From NCBI GenBank assembly GCA_023382675.1, contig JAHDWN010000035.1, positions 1 through 54,937 on the forward strand: a stretch of DNA of 54,937 nucleotides, given 5' to 3'. Shown here in pieces: positions 41,753 to 50,340 of this stretch. The translations under genes were made by a program, and so were the position numbers. Source of the stretch: Anaerolineae bacterium (GTDB taxonomy: Bacteria; Chloroflexota; Anaerolineae; Aggregatilineales; Phototrophicaceae). The number at the start of each line of letters is the position of its first letter. Positions within the stretch are counted from its first letter, which is position 1. The notes under the pieces are model-generated. The model had not been told where the DNA came from. It made no database searches and saw only the letters and a program-made list of their open reading frames with translations.

Positions 41753-42715
41753 ATGTCGAGTCACGCGGTTCTCTCGAACAATCTTGCCACGCGCCACACC
41801 TGCCGGATTCCGGGCCTCCTGACAGTACAACCGGACACGACACGCGTCGATGCGCTGGCCACCAGCATCACCAGAGCCGCCAGCAAACAGACCTACTACA
41901 CCATCCGGCTGTTGGTGGATCGCGGGCGTGTCGCCGATGCTTACCGCGCCTATGCTTACTTCCGCTGGGTCGATGACCGCCTGGATGAGCAGGCCGCGAG
42001 CAGGCCGGGCAGCCTGGCCTTCGCCGAGCGTCAGCAGGCACTGGTCGAGGCGGCCTATCGTGGTGAGCAGCCGCGCGATCTATCCCCGGAAGAGCGGATG
42101 TTGTTCGCTCTCGTCCGCAGCGACGACGCGCCGGACAGCGGCCTGCAAGCCTACATCCGCCGCCTGATGAACGTGATGATCTTCGACTCACAGCGCCGGG
42201 GACAGACGATCTCGCAGCAAGAACTGGAAGCCTATTCCGGCGATCTGGCAGCAGCAGTCACAGAGGCGCTGCATTACTTCATCGGCCATGACGCCCCGAC
42301 TCCTGAAGGCCAGGCGCGCTACCTGGCCGTCACCGCGGCGCACATCACCCACATGCTGCGCGATACCTGCGAAGACGTGGCAGCAGGCTACTACAACATC
42401 GCCAGCGAGTTTCTCGATGCACACGGCCTCGATCCGGCGGACATCACCAGCGGGGCTTATCCTGAATGGGTCAGAGCCAGAGTCCAGCTCGCGCGCGATT
42501 ATTTCCGCCAGGGCAGCGACTATCTGCGCCAGGTCGCGAGCCGCCGCTGCCGCATCGCCGGTTTTGCCTACATGGCGCGCTTCGAGGGTGTGCTTGAAGC
42601 CATCGAGCGCGACGGCTACCGGCTGCGTCCGAATTATGACGAGTGCAAACGCCTGAAGACGTGTGTCAAGGCCGCCTGGGCTGTGCTCAACGGCGCGCCG
42701 GGTTTCGCGTTCTGA
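41753..42715 (+). CDS. crtB: Phytoene/squalene synthase family protein
   Basis: The 320-residue protein carries the two Asp-rich motifs of head-to-head prenyl synthases: DDRLDE (residues 74-79, in YFRWVDDRLDE) and DTCED (204-208, in MLRDTCEDVAAGYYN). With the phytoene desaturase gene 75 bp downstream on the same strand, phytoene synthase is the likely role: it joins two geranylgeranyl diphosphates at the membrane. Squalene or dehydrosqualene synthase is the alternative. The N-terminal 35 residues before ITRAASKQTYYTIR are variable and the ribosome site is weak, so the start is uncertain. Confidence 0.88.
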   Translation: MSSHAVLSNNLATRHTCRIPGLLTVQPDTTRVDALATSITRAASKQTYYTIRLLVDRGRVADAYRAYAYFRWVDDRLDEQAASRPGSLAFAERQQALVEAAYRGEQPRDLSPEERMLFALVRSDDAPDSGLQAYIRRLMNVMIFDSQRRGQTISQQELEAYSGDLAAAVTEALHYFIGHDAPTPEGQARYLAVTAAHITHMLRDTCEDVAAGYYNIASEFLDAHGLDPADITSGAYPEWVRARVQLARDYFRQGSDYLRQVASRRCRIAGFAYMARFEGVLEAIERDGYRLRPNYDECKRLKTCVKAAWAVLNGAPGFAF

Positions 42716-42790
42716 AGGCGATGTAAACGGGATGCCGGTGCTGGATATGCGTACCGGCGCCCCGGCGATTGAGTGAGGATAACCACAGCC

Positions 42791-44275
42791 ATGAAAACAA
42801 CATCAGCGATTGTCATCGGGGCGGGCATCGGCGGCATCACCACAGCGGCGCATCTGGCGCAGCGCGGAATGCACGTAACGGTGATCGAGAAGAACGACCA
42901 GCCGGGAGGCCGCTGCGATACCATCACCCGCGAAGGCCACCGCTTCAACACCGGCCCGACACTGTTCATCATGCCGAAAGTCTTCGAGGCCGAGTTCGCC
43001 GCCCTGGGCGCGTCGATGCACGAGATGCTCGATCTGCGCCGCGTCGATCCAACCTATCATCTGATTTTCGATGATGGCAGCCGCCTGGCGCTCACCTCCG
43101 ACCTGCGGCATATGTACGAGCAGTTGGAAGCTATCGAGCCGGGCAGCTTTCACAACTACCTGCGCTACATCGAAGAAGGCCAGCGCCACTACGATCTGGG
43201 CATGAAACGCCTGGTCGAGCGCGATTTCCGCAGCCCGTTCGATTTCTTCAGTCTCGGCAACCTGCCGCTCGCTTACCAGCTTAAGCCCTTTCTGCCGCAC
43301 TACGGGCATATGTCGGCCTACTTCAAGCAGCCACGGCTGAAGGCCGCCTTCACCTTCCAGGACGTGTACATGGGGCTGAGTCCCTACGAAGCGCCATCGA
43401 CCTTCTCGATGATGCCGTACACGGAACTGGCGCACGGCGTCTGGCATCCCAAAGGCGGCATGTACAGCATCGTCGAAGCATTGGTAGAAATCGCGCGCCG
43501 TGCGGGAGTCGAGTTCGTCTTCGAGACGACCGTCGAGCGGATCGACACCAACGGGCGGCGAGCGAATGGCGTGCTGTTGGAAGATGGCCGCCGCCTGACT
43601 GCCGACGTGATCGTCGCCAACGCCGATCTACCCTACGTCTATCAGAATCTGCTGCCGGATGCTGCCGCTGCGGAACGGATGGCGAGCAAGCGCTTCTCGT
43701 GCTCGGTCGTCAGCTTCTTCTGGGGTGTGGACAAGGTCTACCCGCAGATCCAGCCGCACACGCTCTTCCTGGCGGATGCATACCGCGAGAACTTCGACGC
43801 CATCGACAGCCCACGCGCGCTGCCGGCCACCCCCAGTCTCTACATCCACGCGCCCGTCCGGCTCGACCCGGAGATGGCCCCGCCCGGTGAAGACTCATTG
43901 ATCGCCATCGTGCCGGTCGGCCATCTGTGGGACGGCAGCGAGCAGGATTGGCCGTCGATTCGGGAGTGCGCACGGGAGGCGGTGTTCAAGCGGCTGGCGC
44001 TGCTCGGCATCACCGACCTGCAAGATCACATCAAGTTCGAGACCAATTTCACGCCGCTGTCGTGGCGCAAACGTTACAACCTGATGAAAGGCGCGACGCA
44101 CGGCCTGGCGCACACGCTGTTCCAGCTCGCCTACTTCCGGCCCCATAACCGGCACGCGCGCTATCACAACCTCTACTTCACCGGTGCAAGCACCCACCCC
44201 GGCACGGGCGTGCCATCGGCGCTCATCTCCGGGCGTATGGTCGCAGACCGCGTCATGGATGATCTGGTCGCGTGA
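42791..44275 (+). CDS. crtI: Phytoene desaturase (CrtI-type)
   Basis: This 494-residue flavoprotein starts MKTTSAIVIGAGIGGITTAA with the GxGxxG FAD motif near residue 10, then VIEKNDQPGGRCDTI. Further features are the typical GPTLFIMP region and the C-terminal YFTGASTHPGTGVPSALISG motif of CrtI enzymes. Bacterial CrtI desaturates phytoene in several steps towards lycopene or neurosporene. I chose ATG at 42791 over GTG at 42773, because the family starts just before the Rossmann fold. It follows phytoene synthase in what is probably a two-gene carotenoid operon; no cyclase or later pathway gene is nearby. Confidence 0.93.
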   Translation: MKTTSAIVIGAGIGGITTAAHLAQRGMHVTVIEKNDQPGGRCDTITREGHRFNTGPTLFIMPKVFEAEFAALGASMHEMLDLRRVDPTYHLIFDDGSRLALTSDLRHMYEQLEAIEPGSFHNYLRYIEEGQRHYDLGMKRLVERDFRSPFDFFSLGNLPLAYQLKPFLPHYGHMSAYFKQPRLKAAFTFQDVYMGLSPYEAPSTFSMMPYTELAHGVWHPKGGMYSIVEALVEIARRAGVEFVFETTVERIDTNGRRANGVLLEDGRRLTADVIVANADLPYVYQNLLPDAAAAERMASKRFSCSVVSFFWGVDKVYPQIQPHTLFLADAYRENFDAIDSPRALPATPSLYIHAPVRLDPEMAPPGEDSLIAIVPVGHLWDGSEQDWPSIRECAREAVFKRLALLGITDLQDHIKFETNFTPLSWRKRYNLMKGATHGLAHTLFQLAYFRPHNRHARYHNLYFTGASTHPGTGVPSALISGRMVADRVMDDLVA

Positions 44276-44334
44276 GGCGCAAACGGCTCTCAAGTCCCTC
44301 GTCTCCTGCAACCTCAGAAAGCCCGGTTTGATTC

Positions 44335-44403
44335 TGCCCCCTCCCCTCAATCCCTTCCCCATCGCGATGGGGAGGGGAGGAACCGCAGGTTCAGGGGTGG
44401 GGA
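44335..44403. repeat. 68-bp dispersed repeat, copy 2
   Basis: This is the inverted counterpart of 34994-35061, with the same palindromic core (CCTTCCCCAT/ATGGGGAGGG) and the same flank GGAACCGCAGGTTCAGGGGT. It lies 60 bp past the phytoene desaturase stop. The gap 44276-44749 otherwise holds only the SDR remnant. Confidence 0.85.
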
Positions 44404-44473
44404 TGAAGAAGGCATTTAAGCTACCTGCTTTGCTACTGCACTTAGGCGTGTGAGGGCTGAATTTGATGCCATC

Positions 44474-44658
44474 TCAATAGCGCAGCAGCGTCTTGATCGG
44501 CTTCTTCTCCAGCGAATACGTGTAAGCATCGACGATCTGAAAGCGGCCGGGGTTGGCGCGCCGGCGCGGGCAAGCGTGCGCACGATCTCTCTGCCGATGC
44601 CGCGTCCGCCACCGGTGACAAGCGCGATGCGATCTGTCAGATCGAACAGGTTATTAAT
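44474..44658 (-). pseudogene. Short-chain dehydrogenase remnant with internal deletion
   Basis: The minus strand reads NLFDLTDRIALVTGGGRGIG and REIVRTLARAGA, the start of an SDR enzyme with its TGxxxGxG cofactor loop. At a GGCGCGCC site the frame is lost, and another frame continues PGRFQIVDAYTYSLEKKPIK and TLLRY to a TGA at 44474. The catalytic YxxxK region is missing. The codon where a start would be expected is ATT (44656-44658). It is a deletion-scarred gene. Confidence 0.6.
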
Positions 44659-44749
44659 TTCTTCGCCGCCTTTTCGAAACGAGGCAATGTGGCTGCAAAT
44701 CTTAAAGCAACGGCGCAGCTATCGCAATCGGCCAGGGATCACGAGGCGT

Positions 44750-45949
44750 TCACAGCGCCGCCTTGAGGTCGTCGAACGCCGCTTGCTCGGCAGCGCGAAT
44801 CCCGGCCACGTGTTCGGCCATGCGCTCACGCATGGCAGCCGCGCCCGCCTCGTCGAGCGGGAAATCGCTGTCCATGGCCTGTCGCAGCGTCGTGAGGCCC
44901 TCTGCGATGCGCGCCCGTTCGTCGTGCGCTGTAATGCCGCGTTCGAGGAACAGCGTGTATTCGCGGTTGAGCAGGTCGCGTGCTTCTTTGAGCGGCGGGA
45001 GCGCGTCCGGCAGCAGATCGCGGGTGAAAGCCGTCCAGCGCTCAGCGCAGGCGCGGAACTGCCCGGCCACCGCGCGCAGCCCCGGCTTGCTGAGGATGAG
45101 CGCCGCTTCGTCCAGGAAATCCGCATAGATACCGCGTGCGCCCGCGCCGCCAGTGTAGAAAACTTCGAGATACTTGTAGGTCGAGGTCAGCCCGGCGTAC
45201 ATGCGCGGGCCGGACGCGAACAACTTGCTCCAGCTCTGTTTGTGTTTGTCCTTCGTCAGCAGATCGATCCATTTGTCATAGGCGGCAAAGCCCCAACTGC
45301 TGGCCGCGCCGACCGGCGGCTTGCCGGTGAAGATGTCGATGCAGGCGCGAATGCCCGCCTCGACGGCGTTCGGCAGCCGGTCCGGGTCGGGCGCGCCGAT
45401 GGTCATCGTCCGGTAGCGTGTCTTGCTCAGGCGGGCGCGCGCGGCGGCGAAGCGTTCCGCATCGACCAGGATCGGCACGCGAGCGCGGTCGGCGATGTGG
45501 ACGCTCCCCTGCTGCATGTCGTAGCCATAGACGAGCACCGGATTGATCATCCACCACGCGTCCTGCGGCTTACCCTCCAGCAGCGACAGCACATCCAACC
45601 AGACGACGACCGGCTTGCCAGCGACGAGCGCGTCGATCACGTTGGCGACGGCCTTCTGTGCATCCTTCGTCGTCCGTGGCTCGGTCGGAATCGCCAGGCG
45701 TTCAAAGGCGGCGACCGGCTCTTCATTGAAGGGATAGCGCGTCAGGAAATGCAGATGCGGATCGTAGCCTTCATAGGCGAAGGCAAAGTAGCCCGCCGCG
45801 ATGCCGCCGCTGATGCCCATCAGCAGCGCCTCGGTGTAGGCTTCGCCAGTGTGCGGCGCGGTGACGCCCTGATAGGCCAACGCATTGCGCAGATAGCCCG
45901 TCGCCCAGGCCAGGCCATCGAACTGCTGGTAGTCGTCCAATTGAGGCAT
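44750..45949 (-). CDS. BtrH N-terminal domain/DUF4872-like protein
   Basis: The 399-residue soluble protein resembles the BtrH_N + DUF4872 architecture. ATGYLRNALAYQG and EALLMGISGGIAAGYFAF match the BtrH-type N-terminus, and a helical C-terminal part (about 260-399) matches DUF4872-like sequences. BtrH transfers an acyl group in butirosin biosynthesis using an HC dyad (recalled as HCETG). Here the equivalent place reads A14-W15 (AWATG), so that chemistry is doubtful. The middle (KPVVVWLDVLSLL, about 110-125) looks like a beta-strand core. No biosynthetic cluster surrounds it. It is divergent from the next gene. Confidence 0.65.
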   Translation of the reverse strand: MPQLDDYQQFDGLAWATGYLRNALAYQGVTAPHTGEAYTEALLMGISGGIAAGYFAFAYEGYDPHLHFLTRYPFNEEPVAAFERLAIPTEPRTTKDAQKAVANVIDALVAGKPVVVWLDVLSLLEGKPQDAWWMINPVLVYGYDMQQGSVHIADRARVPILVDAERFAAARARLSKTRYRTMTIGAPDPDRLPNAVEAGIRACIDIFTGKPPVGAASSWGFAAYDKWIDLLTKDKHKQSWSKLFASGPRMYAGLTSTYKYLEVFYTGGAGARGIYADFLDEAALILSKPGLRAVAGQFRACAERWTAFTRDLLPDALPPLKEARDLLNREYTLFLERGITAHDERARIAEGLTTLRQAMDSDFPLDEAGAAAMRERMAEHVAGIRAAEQAAFDDLKAAL

Positions 45950-46208
45950 GACGTGTGTTCTCCCGTTGCCTTCTCGATGACTGCCAGGATAAGAGGATGC
46001 GTAAGTGATTGGAAGATGCCAGGATTCTTAAGGCAATGTGACAGATGTATAACCGGCGTACAGCACGTGCCATCGGTTCCACAAATTACGCACCGCACAA
46101 AGTCTCATTCGAAATTTTACGTAATATCACAAATGTCACGGCATCGAAACACGCGATCCATGCTGTAATCAAAACATATTATCTTCATCATCGTTGTCCG
46201 AGGCCCTT

Positions 46209-46595
46209 ATGTCAGTGACCATGAAAGTCATCGAGGACGGTCGTATTCTCCAGGTCATCACGGCTGATCCATGGACGCTCGAAGACCTGACCAGCGCCAT
46301 GCACGCCATCACCACGACCGGCAGTTATACCCTTGCGCCGCGCCACACTCTGATCGACGTGAGCCGGACCCAGCGACTGCCACCGGGCATCCTGCGCGCC
46401 CGTGTCCATCCTGATCTGGTGCGCCTGAACACCGGCTACATCGTCATCGTCGGCGCGAATGCCATTGTGCGGACAATGGCGAATGCGCTCGCCATGATGG
46501 CGCAGACGACACGCATCCAGCACTTCAACACGATGCAGGATGCGCTGGATTTTCTTCACCAGGTGATCGAGGCCGAACGCGCCATCATCGCCTGA
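46209..46595 (+). CDS. STAS/SpoIIAA-like small protein
   Basis: The 128-residue product starts MSVTMKVIEDGRILQVITAD and alternates strands and helices: LQVITADPWTLEDLTSAMHA, YTLAPRHTLIDVSRTQRL, GYIVIVGANAIVRTMANAL and DALDFLHQVI. This looks like a STAS/SpoIIAA-type alpha/beta fold used in regulation of sigma factors or signalling. No phosphorylation Ser within a DSSG-type motif is obvious. ATG at 46209 follows GAGG at about 9 nt. The function is unknown; the fold is a guess from the pattern. Confidence 0.55.
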   Translation: MSVTMKVIEDGRILQVITADPWTLEDLTSAMHAITTTGSYTLAPRHTLIDVSRTQRLPPGILRARVHPDLVRLNTGYIVIVGANAIVRTMANALAMMAQTTRIQHFNTMQDALDFLHQVIEAERAIIA

Positions 46596-46716
46596 ACTCT
46601 CTCTCCTACGGGCGCGGGATCATCCGTCATCATCCGGGCGGTGCTTCCGCGCCTCATCAACCTTCTGTACCTCGACAGGCACTGCTTCGCTACGACCGAT
46701 CCGAGTTATGCCGCCC

Positions 46717-48390
46717 TCACTCAGATCCACCCAGGGTCTGATTCAGCGCCGTGGCGCGTGAAGTGGCAGCCGTCGCAATCGTATTGAGCGACACATTCAC
46801 AACCGGATTGGGTGCAACCTCGACTGATTCGCCGGTCTCGTCATTGGTCTCCACCTGTGAGTCGAGCGTGTCTCCGAGACGTGCTATTGCATTCAGCAAC
46901 AACTGTTCCAGCACGTCAGACTCGGCCTGGCCTTGGAGCTGTTGAATCAGATCCACATTGTTCGTGGTGTGCGCTACTTTCGCCCACAGTGTGATTTCCG
47001 GCCTGTTATCATCCGCAGGATGTGTGAATTGGAACACGAATGAGGGTGGCTCTCCATCATCACCATCTCCGCGGCCAGGGACGAACTCGACACTCTCGGG
47101 ATCAATCATGAAATTCAGCGCGCCCAGTTCATCGATAACGTCGCCGAGTCCATACGGTACAGGCTCTGTGCCGCTTGCCAGGGCTGTGGAGTTCGCCAGC
47201 ACATCCGAGATCCGGTCGAAGGCCAGATAGGTGAGCGCTTTGAGGTGATAGAAGCGCTGGTCGATGACAGGTCTGGGTTTGATTTGGCCCGCTGTGTCGC
47301 GACCATCCAGGAATGCGCCCAGGCGGCCTGGGCCATCCACAGATTGCCCCTGGCCTTTGCGGTCATAAGCCAGAAAAGACAAATCCCCAAACGCCTCGGC
47401 ATCATCTGGTACAGGCGCCTGCAAGGCGTTTGCTTCAAGCACGGCGTATGAATGTCCCGCTGCGTCAAGCAGTTCCAGGATGCGTGCGGTGTGGGCAGCG
47501 CCGGCCACCATGGGGATCGGCTCACGCGGAAACGACCGGGCCAGGTTCAGAACGTTGTCAACCATCGTATCTGTACGTTGTGCGGCCAATTCAAAGAACA
47601 GCCGGTAGGTCTGCAAGCCGTCCGCAAACTCGTCAAAATCGCTGATCTGATCCAGGCCAATTTCACTCGCGCGCGCCTTGATGTCGTCGAGCGCTTGCAA
47701 GATGTCTTCAGCGGGCACGATACCGTCTCCATACAGCACATCGTATCGCTGTTTAGACCAGGCATCGAAGCTCAGGTAGTAATCAACGAAAGCCACCACC
47801 CCCTCGTTATCGAGAATCTGATTCGCTGCCTCTTGCTGCGCGTCACTCATGTTGAGAGAAGCGAAGGTCAGCAAATAGATCAAGACCGGTTGACTATCCA
47901 GGTTTGCGGCCGAGTCTTCATTCGCGCCGTACTGATCTTCATCTTCAATCCCTTCGACGGCGACATCGGGATAAACCAGCGCCATCCATTCCGAGCTGCT
48001 GATTTCCCCATCCGCAAGATGCTGGGTCGCAACACTTTGCTTCGACAGCGGATCTAATGGCAGGGCTGTGTACCAGCTCGTATCCAGCCGTTCGAATGCC
48101 CCTTCCAACCCAACGTGGCGGGTGCCAAAATCCCGATAGAGGCGGTTCATCATCACGGCGATTTCAAGCTGACCGATGACGGAATCGTGGGTTTCTTGAA
48201 AGATGATGATCGGCGCGGGCGACCCGTTATCTGCAACTTCGACCACCGTCCCGACATCCGTCGCAATGGTCTCGGCCATGGTTTGCAGGTCGCCTGACTG
48301 CGCCTGGACGGGTACGACGAAAACGCCGCCCACGCCAACGATAAGCGCGATCAATAATCGAAACCAGCTCCAGAATCTGAACTCTTTCAT
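46717..48390 (-). CDS. Secreted ChaN/EreA-superfamily-like protein
   Basis: The 557-residue protein has a signal peptide (residues 1-31, ending PVQAQSG). The mature part starts with IIIFQETHDSVIGQLEIAV and TRHVGLEGAF, and later has PMVAGAAHTARILELLDAAG. These ETH, GLE and AAH blocks fit the TIKI/ChaN/EreA superfamily (haem-binding lipoproteins, erythromycin esterase, TraB-like proteases), where His and Glu form the active site. A DUF-like C-terminal region of about 150 residues (from 400) is of unknown role. AGGAGG lies 6 nt before the ATG, a very strong site. It is likely exported; the substrate is unknown. Confidence 0.65.
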   Translation of the reverse strand: MKEFRFWSWFRLLIALIVGVGGVFVVPVQAQSGDLQTMAETIATDVGTVVEVADNGSPAPIIIFQETHDSVIGQLEIAVMMNRLYRDFGTRHVGLEGAFERLDTSWYTALPLDPLSKQSVATQHLADGEISSSEWMALVYPDVAVEGIEDEDQYGANEDSAANLDSQPVLIYLLTFASLNMSDAQQEAANQILDNEGVVAFVDYYLSFDAWSKQRYDVLYGDGIVPAEDILQALDDIKARASEIGLDQISDFDEFADGLQTYRLFFELAAQRTDTMVDNVLNLARSFPREPIPMVAGAAHTARILELLDAAGHSYAVLEANALQAPVPDDAEAFGDLSFLAYDRKGQGQSVDGPGRLGAFLDGRDTAGQIKPRPVIDQRFYHLKALTYLAFDRISDVLANSTALASGTEPVPYGLGDVIDELGALNFMIDPESVEFVPGRGDGDDGEPPSFVFQFTHPADDNRPEITLWAKVAHTTNNVDLIQQLQGQAESDVLEQLLLNAIARLGDTLDSQVETNDETGESVEVAPNPVVNVSLNTIATAATSRATALNQTLGGSE

Positions 48391-48434
48391 GTAAGCCTCC
48401 TAATTTTGATCAGAGAGCAGACGCTGCCGCACGC

Positions 48435-49205
48435 CTAATTTTCGCGGCAGATTGACAATCCTTTGTCGATGCCCCTCAACGCGAAAAGCCGACCGGCATC
48501 ATGCGGGCGCGTCTCTTCCCAGCTTCGCAAGGCTGTGAGGAGGTCGAACGCCATCTCCCCACCGATTTGCCCGATCCAAATGGCAATCCAATGGCGTATG
48601 GTGGCATCAGCTTCGGCATGATAGGCATTCTGGAGCACCGGCAGCACGAGTGAGGCGGGGAAAGTGCCTGTGCGTAGTTCCGCGATCCGGACAAGTTGCT
48701 GATTGGGAGACTGTTCTTTGAGCGCTTTTACCTCTGCCTGCGCCCATCTTCGCGCTGCATGGGCATCGTCAGCAATGATGCGCGCGATGTCCTCTTTGAC
48801 CCGCTTCGCAAGCTCGGCCCCGGTCTCGAACCAACAGATCGTAAGACTGTCAGCGCTGTCAACCTGCTGAATGCGTTTCAGAAAATCAGTCAGAGCGGAC
48901 TCACGGCCGTCGAGGCCAACGCGCTTTTCATAGACGAGGCACGGTTTGCCATGCTGGCGGGCACATTCGAATTCTTCAATCGTATAGGGGCCATAACGCA
49001 GCCAAAACATACCGAGATAAATATCACAGTCCTTGACTGCGTCCAGGTATGTGGTGCGAATCGGTTCTGGTCGCGCGCCCGCATCCTCTTCCCACAACCA
49101 GCCTTCAACATGGAACTCGCTCAGTGCGGCATGAACGAGGCGGCGTTCATCCGCCAGCTCATCCATACTGCTGCTCACAAAGACTGTTAAGGGATCATGG
49201 TGCAT
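48435..49205 (-). CDS. DUF4062 domain protein
   Basis: This 256-residue cytosolic protein starts MHHDPLTVFVSSSMDELADE, the VFVSSxMxELxxER signature of DUF4062, a TIR-like alpha/beta domain. GMFWLRYGPYTIEEFECARQ and HGKPCLVYEKRV complete the domain by about residue 100. The C-terminal half (about 150-256) is helical with HEAT-like spacing (LRTGTFPASLVLPVLQNAYH). DUF4062 proteins occur in signalling and phage-defence proteins, often with NACHT or TPR parts. I chose the ATG at 49205, with AGGGTG at about 7 nt, over GTG at 49214. The TIR gene lies 147 bp upstream on the same strand. Confidence 0.8.
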   Translation of the reverse strand: MHHDPLTVFVSSSMDELADERRLVHAALSEFHVEGWLWEEDAGARPEPIRTTYLDAVKDCDIYLGMFWLRYGPYTIEEFECARQHGKPCLVYEKRVGLDGRESALTDFLKRIQQVDSADSLTICWFETGAELAKRVKEDIARIIADDAHAARRWAQAEVKALKEQSPNQQLVRIAELRTGTFPASLVLPVLQNAYHAEADATIRHWIAIWIGQIGGEMAFDLLTALRSWEETRPHDAGRLFALRGIDKGLSICREN

Positions 49206-49351
49206 AAAACGCACCCTGTGACCACGAGCATCGCGATATTGATTGCAGTATATTACAAATCAGTCCGGCAGTGTCAAGATCACTGCCGATCTCACTCAAA
49301 TGGATCGTCGCTCACCGCATCAGTGCGTCTCGCGTGCACAACGCTGCCGAT

Positions 49352-49981
49352 CTATTCGCTCAGCTCCTGCACCATCTGGCGGAAGGCGCTCTTGAAGTCA
49401 GCGCTGAAGTCGTAGCGCGGGCGGCGGCGCAGCGCATCCGGCGGATCAGCGGGCGCGACCTGGGCGATGGCGACCGGCTTGTTCTTCTCGCGGAAGTAGG
49501 TCCAGGCCTGCGCGATGCTCGGCTCGTGCTGCGTGGCGGGCGAGAGCACCAGCACCATCCTGGCACACTCTTTGAGCGCCGGGTGAACGCCGCCCGCCCA
49601 ATCGACATGATCCGGCTCGATCTCGTGCAGCCAGCAGGCCAGCCCGATGCGCTGGAGTTCGTGGGCGATCTGGTGGGCTATCTGTGTGTCTTCCGGCGCG
49701 AAGTTGATGTAGACCGCCTGCTGCGCCAGTTCCGCGCCCGTGTTCGTCGCCACGCGGATCGCGTTCGGGCGGCGGGCGTCGTCGTGCGCGTCCGTCTTGC
49801 CCAGCCGGAAGACGGTGCTGCCACACTGCGGGCAGGTGCCGCGCGTGGCCGGCAGGCCCTTGCGCGTCCAGACGGGGGTTGCGTCGTCCACCGTCACCAT
49901 CTCACGGCAGCGGACGCAGTAGATTTCGATGGTCTCGTCTTCGAGGATGTCGTCTTCATCATGCACGTGATCGCGCGCCAT
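49352..49981 (-). CDS. Zinc-ribbon plus TIR domain protein
   Basis: The 209-residue protein has an acidic start, a DUF5679-like zinc ribbon (C22-x2-C25 and C50-x2-C53, with VWTRKG between) and a TIR-like domain (about 88-209): AVYINFAPEDTQIAHQIAHE, LACWLHEIEPDHVDWAGG and ARMVLVLSPATQHEPS. The Glu that TIR NADases use in the third conserved helix seems replaced by Ala (SIAQAWTYF), so it may bind rather than cleave NAD. ATG at 49981 follows GGAGGG; an in-frame ATG at 50071 is less likely. It may act with the DUF4062 protein encoded downstream. Confidence 0.78.
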   Translation of the reverse strand: MARDHVHDEDDILEDETIEIYCVRCREMVTVDDATPVWTRKGLPATRGTCPQCGSTVFRLGKTDAHDDARRPNAIRVATNTGAELAQQAVYINFAPEDTQIAHQIAHELQRIGLACWLHEIEPDHVDWAGGVHPALKECARMVLVLSPATQHEPSIAQAWTYFREKNKPVAIAQVAPADPPDALRRRPRYDFSADFKSAFRQMVQELSE

Positions 49982-50340
49982 GGTGTCTCTCCCTCCGGCG
50001 TGGACGCTTTCCACGCACATCCGTTCCAATGAAGCATACCACTGAAGGGGGATGATGGCGAATGCGATCACAACGTCCGCTGCCGTCTCTCGCCGCCTAA
50101 GATCGAAACCACACCTATGCCTTGGTTGCTAGCGCCAGCGCTTACCGAAATTTGCGAACTCACAATCACAACTACTAGAATATAGATGAATCGATAATAT
50201 AGAAGACAAATGTGGTGCACCTGATGACGCATCAGGCGCGTCTTGTAGCCCGCTGCACAGGGACTAAAGCTGCCTTGTCCATCAGGCCAAATTGGTTTTA
50301 TTTTATTAGTACATATATTGGGGCAACCACGGTATCCGCA

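Noticed and set aside
44450-46168. A 572-codon plus-strand frame
   Set aside because: It lies opposite the BtrH-like gene and the SDR remnant, both of which have family features; the antisense product has none.
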